Positions 1 to 10,400 of a stretch of 34,595 nt of DNA are shown here, one piece after another. The notes below the pieces were generated by a model. The model searched no databases and was not told the DNA's origin. It saw only the letters and a list, made by a program, of their open reading frames with translations. A program made the position numbers and the translations under genes. How positions within the stretch are numbered: position 1 is the stretch's first letter; the number at the start of each line of letters is the position of its first letter. Origin of the DNA: a virus; IMG/VR virus record IMGVR_UViG_3300003894_000020, positions 1 to 34,595 of that record; one strand, 5' to 3'.

Positions 1-117
1 TCCTTCATACGCATTTGTGAAAGATGGGCTGAGGATATGGTCTCCGTCTCTAAGCCCATCTACAGAACCAGCAGCATTCGCCTGAGTGTGGCCTGATAGA
101 GGATTTCCAGTAGGCAT
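1..117 (-). CDS. Partial tail or fibre-region gene, N-terminal 39 codons only
   Basis: The frame starts at ATG 117 and stays open for 39 codons to the left edge, so only the N-terminus is visible (MPTGNPLSGHTQ...). Its ATG overlaps the TGA of the preceding gene (TGATG), and a GGAGGT Shine-Dalgarno lies about 6 nt upstream inside that gene's last codons. The visible part is Gly/Ser/Asn-rich and polar, with no recognisable domain. Its place after the baseplate-hub-like and connector-like genes suggests another baseplate, fibre or host-recognition component. That is inference from gene order only. Confidence 0.7.
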   Translation of the reverse strand, partial: MPTGNPLSGHTQANAAGSVDGLRDGDHILSPSFTNAYEG

Positions 118-464
118 CAGATGACCTCCAAGAGTATTTGGATATGAACTTCGCTGTCATCTCCTTTCTGAATCGCTCTTATTGTATGCCTCCCCACAGG
201 GGTGAAAGTCCCATCTGTGGCTCGGAATTGCACATATACTTCCCTAAGAGGCTCTGAAAATGTATGTTGGGTCCCTAATGTGGCCTCAATCAATAGGCTG
301 GAGTCATCAACCACAGTCACAGTAGGAGTGAGCACTACAGCCGGTCTCCCTGCTGCCCCATCATCTTCAGTGGCATAAGTCCCATCAAATCCTAAAACGA
401 CTTCGTTGATATTATTCGCTAAAGTGTCAATTAGCAAACGCTTGGCTCTACTCAATGCTGGCAT
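117..464 (-). CDS. Small baseplate/tail-fibre connector-like protein (115 aa)
   Basis: The protein is 115 aa. Its start overlaps the stop of the upstream hub-like gene (TAATG), and an AAGGTGGA Shine-Dalgarno precedes it. The N-terminal part is helical; it is followed by VVLGFDGTYATEDDGAAG (about residues 22-39) and then beta-rich sequence ending in an alternating hydrophobic strand. The segment resembles a pattern seen in small phage tail-tip and fibre-attachment proteins, in which a Gly-Thr-rich turn is followed by a D-D-x-x-x-G segment. I therefore suggest a structural adaptor between hub and fibres. Position supports this: it follows the hub-like gene in the tail-tip part of the module. 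The family match is from memory of the pattern, so the function remains tentative. Confidence 0.75.
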   Translation of the reverse strand: MPALSRAKRLLIDTLANNINEVVLGFDGTYATEDDGAAGRPAVVLTPTVTVVDDSSLLIEATLGTQHTFSEPLREVYVQFRATDGTFTPVGRHTIRAIQKGDDSEVHIQILLEVI

Positions 465-1930
465 TATGAATCCACCTTCACCCTATATCTCTTCTCTTTA
501 TTGGAACCCGCCGATTCCCCTGTTGTAGCCGTAGCAGGCTGATACCCTGTCTGTGGTTTACGGCCAATGATACTTGCGGCATTATCCCCAATCCTCTTCC
601 CTGATTTAGCCACAAATCGGAATGTAGCGAAGAGGGTGGAGCGAATCTCAAATTGAGAGAATAAGGACAAATCTTCCTTTTTCAGTTGGACTGTCATATC
701 TTCTGTCAATTCATTCAATGCCATTGCGCTTTCAGTGATACCTTGTAGGACCCCTTCTACACCTGTGCTGATAGCCAAGAACTCCAATGTGCTTTTCTTA
801 TCTGCCATAGAATGCGTGGCTTCTGATACTACAAGGAAAATAGTTCCATTGTAATCTTCGTATCGAACAATATCTCCGGCCCTGACATCCCATACATCTA
901 TCAATCCACTTTGACTGATTCTACCCTTGGCTGCCTGATTACTTCGTAAGATTTGTCTGGCTACTTTACGGGCCGTAGAGATGTTCTTGACGCTTGGGTC
1001 GCTTATCGGAGGTCCTTCACGGATGGTCTCACTACCATCTTTGGCCTCTTGGGATGAGCGGTCATCCATGGTTACACTGGTGACATGATTGAAGCCTCTC
1101 CTCTTCCCAAGAACAGTGATTCGGTTTGGGCTATCTTCATTGGTATCGCTCTTTTGGTCTCCAATGCTCAAATAAGCACGCACCAATCTTTCCCCTCCCC
1201 CTCTTCTGAATGGGACATAACGCAGACTTCCCCATTTATCAGAATAGAGAATACGCCCATCATGGCGACCGACAAACCGTAGCGCAGTAACAAGATTGAC
1301 GCCTCTGAAATCTTGAGAAAGGAACTTTTGGCTATGTTTGACCCTCTCTTCATAATCTGAGGCTACTTTCTTATCATCAGCGATATTGACCCCTGTCAAT
1401 AAATCACTGACAGGCTCAGCCAATCGCATAGCAAGGTCAGTAGTCCGCAACCCAATGTCAATTTCTTGACCTAATCTCACTGTGGATTCATCAAAACCAA
1501 TACCCATCAAAGATTGACCACGCATATTTTGGAGAATCAAACGACTACCAAGACTGGTGCTTTCTACCTTTTCTCCTACTAAGCGTTGTGATTCATCTTC
1601 AGAGCCATACAATATAGAGGGTATTATCGCATCTGTGCTCAATTTTCTATCATTGAAAAATACATCACCAGTATAGGAATGGCCCGGTGTCTGATTGTGA
1701 ACAAGTCGGACTGCACTTTCTTCTTCTATAGCGACATATGTTCGCTCACTGGTAATTTGGAACTCCTCGTGCGTGGATGGTGAGACCTTTCCCTTTTTGG
1801 TCCCTTTATGTTTGCTGTAAATAGCATGATGTGCGCAATTATCCACAAATACTGGAGAACGAATATGTTTCATATCAGTAGGATGATTAGCATCTGAACG
1901 CCCTGTTTTCCTATTATAGACCACTGCCAT
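464..1930 (-). CDS. Baseplate hub-like tail protein (gpD/gp27-like), 488 aa
   Basis: The likely start is ATG 1930 (MAVVYNRKTGRS). A GTG at 1984 also opens the frame, but ATG 1930 has a GGAGAG Shine-Dalgarno made by the last two codons of the preceding gene and lies 4 nt after its TGA. The C-terminal half has the arrangement of hub proteins of the late-control-D/T4 gp27 type: a helix rich in Ala/Arg (STARKVARQILRSNQAAKG), then a stretch where a solvent-exposed strand is followed by VRAGDIVRYEDYNGTIFLV, and a final strand near EATHSMADKKSTLEF. In such proteins this forms the ring at the tail tip that the central spike and fibres attach to. The C-terminal 60 residues are basic, Gly/Ser/Thr-rich and look flexible. 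The genes on either side are the giant tail protein and a small connector, which fits a tail-tip location. Confidence 0.7.
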   Translation of the reverse strand: MAVVYNRKTGRSDANHPTDMKHIRSPVFVDNCAHHAIYSKHKGTKKGKVSPSTHEEFQITSERTYVAIEEESAVRLVHNQTPGHSYTGDVFFNDRKLSTDAIIPSILYGSEDESQRLVGEKVESTSLGSRLILQNMRGQSLMGIGFDESTVRLGQEIDIGLRTTDLAMRLAEPVSDLLTGVNIADDKKVASDYEERVKHSQKFLSQDFRGVNLVTALRFVGRHDGRILYSDKWGSLRYVPFRRGGGERLVRAYLSIGDQKSDTNEDSPNRITVLGKRRGFNHVTSVTMDDRSSQEAKDGSETIREGPPISDPSVKNISTARKVARQILRSNQAAKGRISQSGLIDVWDVRAGDIVRYEDYNGTIFLVVSEATHSMADKKSTLEFLAISTGVEGVLQGITESAMALNELTEDMTVQLKKEDLSLFSQFEIRSTLFATFRFVAKSGKRIGDNAASIIGRKPQTGYQPATATTGESAGSNKEKRYRVKVDS

Positions 1931-1934
1931 GATA

Positions 1935-4900
1935 TCACTCTCCACTATGGTCTCCTGTATTGTAAGATGCTGTCCCATCCTCACCCTTAGGATGTAAAGT
2001 CTGGCTATGTCTGGGTTGCACAGAATAATCTGGGCGGGTTAGAATGGTTTCATCTTCTTGGACTGAACGGCGCCGAGGTGCATCAGACCGGAAATGTTCC
2101 AGAGTATTTTCACTGATAATGACACGAGACACAGTCTTGTCGATTTCTGGTGAATAACCTGCGACATCAGCACCATGAATAAGTGGACCAGTCGAATCTG
2201 CTGTAGTTGGGTTTGCAGAATCAATTGTGTAAACGGGGCTATATGGTGGACTTGTTGGGCTTACAGTCCCGACACGAGCATTCGGGGCATCATAATTGAA
2301 CAATCCATATTTTCCACCAGCAGTGGCTCGATAGCCATCATTGCCTATTTGTGGGCCTGCGTTTACGACACTGTTGGCTCGGAATAATTCGACATGCCGA
2401 TTATCCAATACACGAGTTGGGCGTAATAGGAATCTGACTTTCTTGTCCAATCTATTCGTTTGGGTGCCACCTGCTGCTAATGGGTCATGATTTGCATCTT
2501 GGTATGGGTTGGATGAAGATGCAGCACCAGCCTTACCCCAATTTGTATCATCAAATGGTTTGACATAATTGCGAGATTCTAAGATGTAAGAGCCACCGAG
2601 AGCCCAGAAAGCATGGGCGTTGGATAATCTCACAACGGCTTTAGACGGATTGGTAGCCCAAGATAGGACAGTCAAATCCAAATGGCTCAATGTTGTGCTA
2701 CTACTATCGAATGCTCCTCTGATAGATAGACGCTGTCCGACTTCACGGTCAGTATGCAATGAATAAGCCTGAGTTGACAAAATGACATGGTCTACCTCTT
2801 TACCTCCAGATAATTCTTCTACCGTATCTGCGTCTAATCCGATTCTGGGAGCGGCACGAGAAATTGGGTCAGCAAGAGTTTCTCCACCAGCGTGGAAAGT
2901 GCCTGTCATCTGCTCTACATTTTCGCTCACATTGGCTTCTGGTTTCAATAAACCATCTTGTGATACTCCAAGTCGTGCACTAATACCTCTTGGGAGTTCA
3001 GTTGTAGACAAAGTCTCATTCGATGGGCGTAAATAGCCGGGAGTGAAAGGAGGCTCTGCGGTATTATGCGACACAACCAAACCAGTCGCAGCCATATCTG
3101 TAGATACTGCTTGTAGTAGATGTTCATTGAAAGCCGTTGGCCAACGATTGCCACGACCATCACCACGGTCTCCGATACGCATAGCATCTTGAGGATTGAA
3201 CCAATCTACTCGGGTCATGACATTGTTATTCACAGTGTTATCTGTCCCCTCTTGTTCAGAAGGATAAGAGCCCGGAGTCAAATGCCACATATCTTTGCCA
3301 TTTTCACCGGGCTGGTTGAGATATCCGCCATCAAGATAGGCGGCTTCTGGGTCCCAAGCAGGCCGGATACCAAAACCTCTGGCTGGGAATCTTCGGACTT
3401 CTTCTCCACGAGTATTACCCCACCAATCGACCATGTAGAAGCGGTGCGCATCTGCCAACTCTTCTTTCTCCATACCCAAATCATCGCCGGGGAACTTCTT
3501 CCTCATGGAAGGAGCATTTCTGAGTGTTCTTACAGGGCAACCAAATGAGCGAGTCATTCTGCGCCCTTCACTGTATCTGACTTGTCTGTTAAGTTGGTCA
3601 TTACCAAGCATGGCACTGGCTTCAGTCTGTCTTTCAAGAATACCAGTTGCAGTGGCGGACCAGTCTATATCAGAGGTGCCTAATGCTGTATTTGCATTTT
3701 CTTCCCATCCTCCATCTACGGCTGCTCTATTATCTTGAGCCACAAATGGCCCATGGAAATAGCCGGCCATGAGTTGCGCTGCTCCAGCGTGTGCTGCTAC
3801 TTCATCCAAAGCCCGTATTGCCGGAGACCATCGTGGTCTATTCAAAGGAGGTCTGACAGCAAAACGATACCCAAAGCAAGATTGGCGGCCATGTTCAACA
3901 GGGATGACTAAATCGGGAGTTTGCATTATCCCTCCTTCTTCTCCGGGGTCAACAGTCCATCCGAGACATTGCATACCAAAATCTACACCCCAACCTGCCT
4001 TGATATAACCAAATCCATCCAATTTACTTGCTCCTGCTCCGCCTCTTGAACCTCCGGGCCAGAATCCGGCGAATTGGTAATTACCACCGCCTTGCGCTGC
4101 TCCTCCTGAAGGGAAAGCATGAGGTATCTCTGCTGTTCCATCTTTTGCAGACGATGCTTTCCCTCCATCTAAAGCCTTCATCTGGAAACCAAATGGCCCT
4201 TTACTGATACTGTAAAGGAAATCATTGTAATGAATAGTCTCGAAGTGTTCAGGGATGGTATTGAATGGTTTTTCTTCTCCGGCTATATCCGCAGCACCCG
4301 TATGGTCATAGAATGTTCTTCCTGTGTCGCTATAATAGGTATATGGTCTACCCAAATTAGGATGCCAGAGACACAAATATGCATCTGGTAGATGGAGGGT
4401 ATTTGTATCTCTGCTACCATGAATGGTTTGAGGTAAAACACGAGTGATGGCACTCGTTGTAGATTGTTTGAATACAGTCCCAGCAGAGAATGTATTGTAA
4501 GCACGGCTTAGTCTCAGGACTTTGTTTGATGAAGCAAGAAGCCCAGTCCAAAAACCAAATGTAATCGCTTGCACTCCTTCAAATATAGTTGGTCCATCAA
4601 GTAGATTATGCGCAACAGTTCCTGTTCGGTTAGTATATGACGCCACTTGTCGCACACCATCTCTGTCAATGTATTCTAATCGTTCATTGTAGTAAGGATT
4701 CACTGGGAATAATTCGTTGTTGTCTACTGCGATTTTCTGTGTCGCTTGGTCTACACTCAAAACTACACAGTGAGGATTTAGACTCCTGAGACGGCTATGA
4801 GGCTCATAAATATCCAAATAGACAGACGGATATCCCCCAAGGGTAATTTGTGAACCAATTGCACCATAAGTCGCACGACAGAATTGATAGTAATCATCTG

Positions 4901-7463
4901 GCTTATGCCATTCTAAATGCCTAAATCCAGAAGTCGGAGCCGCATTCGGTGAATCGAAATGGAGAATAGACCACCATGGGATAGTAATTGTATAACCCGG
5001 AGTAGAACGGTCGAAAGTGCCGGGGCGATAAGGTAGACTGCGTCGAGTGAATGGAGGGCTAATGTTTTCATTTACACCAAGAGGATTGTAAAGTGCGAGT
5101 GGTGGTATATTGGTAAATTGACTGGCTGGGTCAGGGTTGAAATCCAACATCACTTCATTGATGAATATCTCACACCCTCTAACATCAGCCATCATTGCTT
5201 CAGCCAATAAAAGAGCGATAGAACCATTGGCGCCACCTGCATCATGTTCGATACCAATAACCAAATTGACCTGTTGACTGGTCAATTCTGAGACTTTCGC
5301 TCCTACTTCATCAGGTCCCTTTATCCCATCTGAATGGTTTTGATGCACGCCAACCAATTGCTGCTTGTGTAAATTGGGTTGGATAATAATTTGATAAGCA
5401 CCCACTTCCATTGGGTCTGGGAAGTGAGGCTTGAGGGAATAAGAACCAGCCGCTTCCAGATACAACAAATGCCTTCCTTGTGAGTTTTCAGTCCCAGCAA
5501 CCCCTTTACTGGCTGCAATACCATAGCCATCATAAGCGACTTTTGTCTCAGTCAAAAGTGTAAATGCGCCCCCATGAACATCATTTGGTCGATATCCGCT
5601 ACTCGGTGTCGAGAACCATACCAATGGGTCTCGTGCGGGGATGGTGTCAACAGAGAAAGTGCCTTCTTGTTCTAATGGAGTTTTTGACGAAGAACGGCAT
5701 CCTCTATGTAAATCATAAGCACGCTCATAGTGAGGGTGACTATAGTGGCCCGGCAGTAGAGCCATTGTCGGAGTGACATAATGATGTCCCATCCTCGGAA
5801 TTGGCATAGGGGTCATTCTGGGTGTAGTGAATAAAGCCACTGGGTCAGGTTGTGCCCAATTTAACCTCTTCATATCAGGACTATTGCCTGAAATCTCACT
5901 ATGGTCCAACAAACGACGAGCAGCAAAGAAGCGATTGGAGCCGGCTGGAATATACCAAGACGGTTTTACAACCAACCCGGTTTTACCCGCTATGAAAGTA
6001 TTGAAATCTGGGCTTACTACAACATCAGTAAATGTAGAGCCTGCGGTATTCAGGAAAGAAAAGACCTCTCCTTTTCCTGTAGAGTCTTCAACTCTGGCAA
6101 ACCATCTACCGCCACTTTGCTCCGTAGCAACTTTCCAGACAGCATTATTCACAGGCACATCAACAGTGATTATACTGGTAGTGGCATTGTAGCCCACGAA
6201 GTTTTCGGTATTGATGGTAACAACACCAGAAACTACACCTGCCGCTGTTCTACTTGTGCTACTATGACCCATCTTCGTAACATGGAAAAACAAAGTCCTA
6301 TCGTGCTGCTCATAAGCAGTCTCCAAAGGATTACCTTCAGTATAATCATCCCACCCTCGACTATGTGCATCTGGGAAAGCAGGGCGAGTGAGACCGGGGG
6401 CCAACGAGATATCTTCTCCATCTTGACTGATATGCTCCCAGCCCTTATTTTCCCAAGTCGGCCACGCTCTGGGCCCTTTTGCATTATCTTGGAAAATATC
6501 TGAGATTCCCGTGGCTGGTTGTGCAGGATGCATCATGCCTCCACTACCCATCGTTTCATTTTGATAAGATTGGACACGGTCAAATCCACTACGCACAACA
6601 ATGTTCCCGGGAATAGAATCAGGGTTGGGTAAACGGATACGCATATTCGGGGCTAATCCGCTATTCGCCAAAGTGGGAGAAAGGCCTTCAGATAGTCTAT
6701 CACTGACATGGTCAAAGTCTCTAATTACAGTCCCAAATGGTGAACCACCCTCCACAGTGTGGATTTGTCCTGTATCATCTATGACCTCCAATGCATCAAA
6801 TTGGACTTCTTCATTTGGAATCAATAAGATGTTTCTCAATTCAATAGGATGTTGTTCTGCTAATTGAGGATGATTCAATTCTTGTGCCTGAATGATAGGG
6901 AACATAGCAGCATTTGTAGTCTCAAAACTGAACCGGTTATTTCCATAAATGGTCTCTCCTAATCGCACCGAGTATGTATCATTGGCGCCCGCACGAGTCA
7001 TCCAAGGGACTCCCCCTAAACCACGAGCATTAGATGCCGGCATTGTGAGATTACCACCATCCATTCTTTTCCAAACAATATGTTCAATGTTGAAATTACG
7101 GCCTGCTGCTCTGGTTTTCCAATACCCCCATGGGTTTACATCATCAGTCATGCCATTATTTGCTGTATCTTCAGCGCAATCGACTTTGAGTGTATCTGCA
7201 TCCACATGGAACCGATTAGCAGGGACTACACTCACATCCCAGAATAAATCCCCTGTAGGAGAGGCACAAGGTGTATTGAGAGTCATTTCACTGGGGTCTA
7301 TGACAGGAGTATGCCAGAAATGTGGCGCTGATTCTGGGTCTGGGTAGCCGACGCCACCATCGGGGTCTGGTTGCCTTTGATTGAGAATGATTTGGGCTTC
7401 TACATTTGGACCAGCATTTGCTGGAGCCATGTATCTATCAAGATTGAATACTTCATCTCCCAC
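1935..7463 (-). CDS. C-terminal part of a giant tail protein, split off by a 22-bp duplication
   Basis: This 1842-codon frame appears to be the C-terminal part of the giant tail protein encoded immediately upstream. The first possible start, GTG 7463, has no Shine-Dalgarno sequence. The frame is open and protein-like above that GTG, up into a 22-bp tandem duplication at 7489-7532. Removing one copy joins it in frame to the upstream gene and gives one protein of about 5,204 aa. The composition matches the upstream part: rich in Gly, Pro, Asn, Tyr, Trp and His, with few Lys, predicted mostly beta and loop, and with no catalytic motif that I recognise. The C-terminus ends Ser-Gly-Glu, and its GGAGAG codons serve as the ribosome binding site for the hub-like gene. 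A tail-tip, fibre or adsorption role is inferred from position and from the lectin-like domain in the N-terminal part. Confidence 0.8.
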   Translation of the reverse strand: MGDEVFNLDRYMAPANAGPNVEAQIILNQRQPDPDGGVGYPDPESAPHFWHTPVIDPSEMTLNTPCASPTGDLFWDVSVVPANRFHVDADTLKVDCAEDTANNGMTDDVNPWGYWKTRAAGRNFNIEHIVWKRMDGGNLTMPASNARGLGGVPWMTRAGANDTYSVRLGETIYGNNRFSFETTNAAMFPIIQAQELNHPQLAEQHPIELRNILLIPNEEVQFDALEVIDDTGQIHTVEGGSPFGTVIRDFDHVSDRLSEGLSPTLANSGLAPNMRIRLPNPDSIPGNIVVRSGFDRVQSYQNETMGSGGMMHPAQPATGISDIFQDNAKGPRAWPTWENKGWEHISQDGEDISLAPGLTRPAFPDAHSRGWDDYTEGNPLETAYEQHDRTLFFHVTKMGHSSTSRTAAGVVSGVVTINTENFVGYNATTSIITVDVPVNNAVWKVATEQSGGRWFARVEDSTGKGEVFSFLNTAGSTFTDVVVSPDFNTFIAGKTGLVVKPSWYIPAGSNRFFAARRLLDHSEISGNSPDMKRLNWAQPDPVALFTTPRMTPMPIPRMGHHYVTPTMALLPGHYSHPHYERAYDLHRGCRSSSKTPLEQEGTFSVDTIPARDPLVWFSTPSSGYRPNDVHGGAFTLLTETKVAYDGYGIAASKGVAGTENSQGRHLLYLEAAGSYSLKPHFPDPMEVGAYQIIIQPNLHKQQLVGVHQNHSDGIKGPDEVGAKVSELTSQQVNLVIGIEHDAGGANGSIALLLAEAMMADVRGCEIFINEVMLDFNPDPASQFTNIPPLALYNPLGVNENISPPFTRRSLPYRPGTFDRSTPGYTITIPWWSILHFDSPNAAPTSGFRHLEWHKPDDYYQFCRATYGAIGSQITLGGYPSVYLDIYEPHSRLRSLNPHCVVLSVDQATQKIAVDNNELFPVNPYYNERLEYIDRDGVRQVASYTNRTGTVAHNLLDGPTIFEGVQAITFGFWTGLLASSNKVLRLSRAYNTFSAGTVFKQSTTSAITRVLPQTIHGSRDTNTLHLPDAYLCLWHPNLGRPYTYYSDTGRTFYDHTGAADIAGEEKPFNTIPEHFETIHYNDFLYSISKGPFGFQMKALDGGKASSAKDGTAEIPHAFPSGGAAQGGGNYQFAGFWPGGSRGGAGASKLDGFGYIKAGWGVDFGMQCLGWTVDPGEEGGIMQTPDLVIPVEHGRQSCFGYRFAVRPPLNRPRWSPAIRALDEVAAHAGAAQLMAGYFHGPFVAQDNRAAVDGGWEENANTALGTSDIDWSATATGILERQTEASAMLGNDQLNRQVRYSEGRRMTRSFGCPVRTLRNAPSMRKKFPGDDLGMEKEELADAHRFYMVDWWGNTRGEEVRRFPARGFGIRPAWDPEAAYLDGGYLNQPGENGKDMWHLTPGSYPSEQEGTDNTVNNNVMTRVDWFNPQDAMRIGDRGDGRGNRWPTAFNEHLLQAVSTDMAATGLVVSHNTAEPPFTPGYLRPSNETLSTTELPRGISARLGVSQDGLLKPEANVSENVEQMTGTFHAGGETLADPISRAAPRIGLDADTVEELSGGKEVDHVILSTQAYSLHTDREVGQRLSIRGAFDSSSTTLSHLDLTVLSWATNPSKAVVRLSNAHAFWALGGSYILESRNYVKPFDDTNWGKAGAASSSNPYQDANHDPLAAGGTQTNRLDKKVRFLLRPTRVLDNRHVELFRANSVVNAGPQIGNDGYRATAGGKYGLFNYDAPNARVGTVSPTSPPYSPVYTIDSANPTTADSTGPLIHGADVAGYSPEIDKTVSRVIISENTLEHFRSDAPRRRSVQEDETILTRPDYSVQPRHSQTLHPKGEDGTASYNTGDHSGE

Positions 7464-7485
7464 TTTGATTGTGCCTGCAAAGGAT

Positions 7486-10400
7486 TCAATCCTTGATTCT
7501 AAGGCATGGCATCCTTGATTCTAAGGCATGGCCTTGAACAGCACCCATCCAGTCTCCTGTAGATAAAGTGCCATTGCGGTCAGCCTTGGCTGCAAGTGCA
7601 CTTTCAGACTCATAAGTGACAGCGACCAAATGTCTGGGCGCTAATCCTTGAGGGCATCCTTTTTCATAGACTACAGCAGCACCTTCGATAGCAGCGGGGA
7701 TAGAGAAAGATTGGCAAGTAGTAGAAGGCCCATAGGGGCTAAAGCCAAGGAATGAATGCCATGCACCTAAACCTGACGCAAAGGTATCATGTGGAAGCAC
7801 TTCATCTGGGTTTTTGAGTTGTAGACTATTGAATCGGGAATATCGTTCCCCATGCCAGCCTACAGCACCTATAGGGCGAGTCCTATCCAAAGCATCGGTC
7901 AAACCGTTGAAATGAACATGACACATGTAATCTTGACTTTTGGGAACACTGGCGGGGCTACCTGTCACTCGCCCGTTATTGAAGATTTGAGTCGAAGATT
8001 TGGTCCAAATGAATACTTTACTGGCGGCAGCGTTGACTGTGCCCGGGTCTGCTGCTGTTATCGGATTATCTGTCACTGCATCTGCGAGGACATTACCAAT
8101 ACCGCCATGATTAGGCGCCAAATTGAATATCAAACTTCCGGGTATAGTAGTCGAATCAACACTTTCGTAAGGGGCAAAAGTCGCAGTTCCTCCACCGGGA
8201 TAATCACCGACTATTGGGATTCCCGGTCGGCCATTACCACCTGCCTCTGTCCGAACCCATCCATATTGAGGTATAGGGGGCATTGTAGGAACTGCTCCTA
8301 ACGGGTTAGCAGCCGTTAATGTGTTTGCGACAGCGTCATAACTCTGGAAAACTGTAGGGACCCAACCATAACGGTCTTGTTTAGAAGCATTTTGGAATGA
8401 AGGTAAGAATGTCCCTCCTAATGCTTTGAGTGCGTCTCTACCGGGGAACTCATTGATTGCACAAGATAGAACAGCACCCAATTCTTCACTATTCTGGACA
8501 CGGGTTGCATCCACAATAATGTAATCTTCACTGTCTATAGAGTCTAATGCTCCATATGCACTGGCCAACAATCCGCTAACACGGAATGATGCAGGATGCT
8601 TTTTGCCGGGAACCCCATGCGCAATCCTTTGATTGTCTATTGGGTTTGGAGGATTTTTCAAAACATGATTATCAAGGAAATGTCCGCCCGGGTGATATCC
8701 TCCATCCATATGCCAAAGATAGCCGGCTTCTCTAACTGCGGAGGCGGCTATAGGAGGAACATGCTGAAATGCATGGGAATAAGGAGGGGGGATACGATTA
8801 GGCCCACCAATCGAATGATGGGGGTCAAGGAATAAACCGTCATCAGCGGATTGGTCATAACCAAAAATGCTACCCCCTGTCCCAGTATTATCTTGTGAAA
8901 TAACATTTGGTTTTCCGTGGGCTACATCCCAATTATCAGTATAGTTCCATCCTATCACATTCCCACCTTGATAGTTCGCCCCTGCTGGTAAATAGGAATT
9001 AGTTCCACTGCGGCTAATTCCATCACCATTAGAGATTTCATTAGGTAGATAACTATTCAGAGGAACGGAAGACCATAAATTACCTAATGCGATAATATCT
9101 TGACCGTTTGGCTCTTCAGTTTGGCTGTTGAATGGGAAGGCTTGGCCCGGACCAAAAATGATGTAAGTCGTTTTGGCCCCATCTCCTTCTGAATTATAAC
9201 GAGCACGACTATGAGCAAAACGAAGGATTACAGGACTGGGTTTGGTTGTATTGACTGTTTGTGTGCCCACAGTATAGGTTAGACCAGTCAAAGGTGCTGC
9301 GGTATTTGCTCCAGCATCGAGGTCTGGTGATAGAATTGCATCTTGGTTGAAGTATGGAGAATTAGTGGCCCCTTTGTGGTTATCCAAATAAGGAGTGCCC
9401 GGGAACATAGCCAAGATAGCAGTGCAATCCAGTAAGCAATATGCTGTGCTTTTCTCTCCGATATTCTGCAACCCAGCGCTACCTGTTGGGCCTTTAGAAT
9501 AAGGATGTGTGTAGAAATCACTGTAGTCATTTTGAGTCCCATCATTGACATCCAAGACAACACCACTGAAACCACCTCCGAAATAAATTGGCACACTATG
9601 GTCAGAACTATCTCTACCTCCACGGAAATACACAAATGGTTCTCCGAACTCATTTCCTTTGAGTCGTAATCCATCGAATAATTTCACTTCCTCAGGGTCA
9701 GCGTATGCTGATAAAATGATATTAGGTTGACCGGAAGCAGCGGCAGCGAGTAATCTTGATTCAAACTCTTTTGAGACTGCTTTTGTATTGTCTGTAGGCC
9801 AGAATAATTGATGAGTTATTATTGAATTATGGGCCTGAACCATACCCCAATCTTGTTCATCTAACCATATTTTTCGCCTTTCACCCCATGAAGAGGCCTC
9901 CAATGTCGAAGCAGGTCGTGCAAAGTGCCATATTTCATGGACTCCCAATACTGGTCTAATGGTGTTGCCCGGTATTATGATTCCTGCTACAGCATCAATA
10001 ACTACAGTGGGGTTGCTAATTGCTGGTATAATCAAATCCCCGGGTGTCCCGACATACCGAGTCCCTCTCAAATTGTCTCTCCATATACGAGTATCAACCA
10101 CATTATTCATTGTATCAACCAATACAGGTGTCGCTGTATTGGCATTAGAGCCTCGATATCTTGTATTGATATGAAGAACTGTTTCAGGGAGATAGCCTGT
10201 CGCAAATCTCTTACCAGTATCAACTCCTGACTGACCGATTTCACTAAGGACATTACTGGCACTAATGCCCCAATCTTTCTCTCTTGTCACTTCAAATAGA
10301 CATCGGAGTGGAATGACCTCGTGGGTTTTGCTATAGGCCTTGATTCTGATTGAATCCTTCTTGATGCCCCAATCACCAAAAGTTCTCCCATCTGCTGCAT

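Noticed and set aside
5901-6503. A 200-codon plus-strand frame opposite the giant gene
   Set aside because: It overlaps coding sequence completely; there is no Shine-Dalgarno support or recognisable domain.
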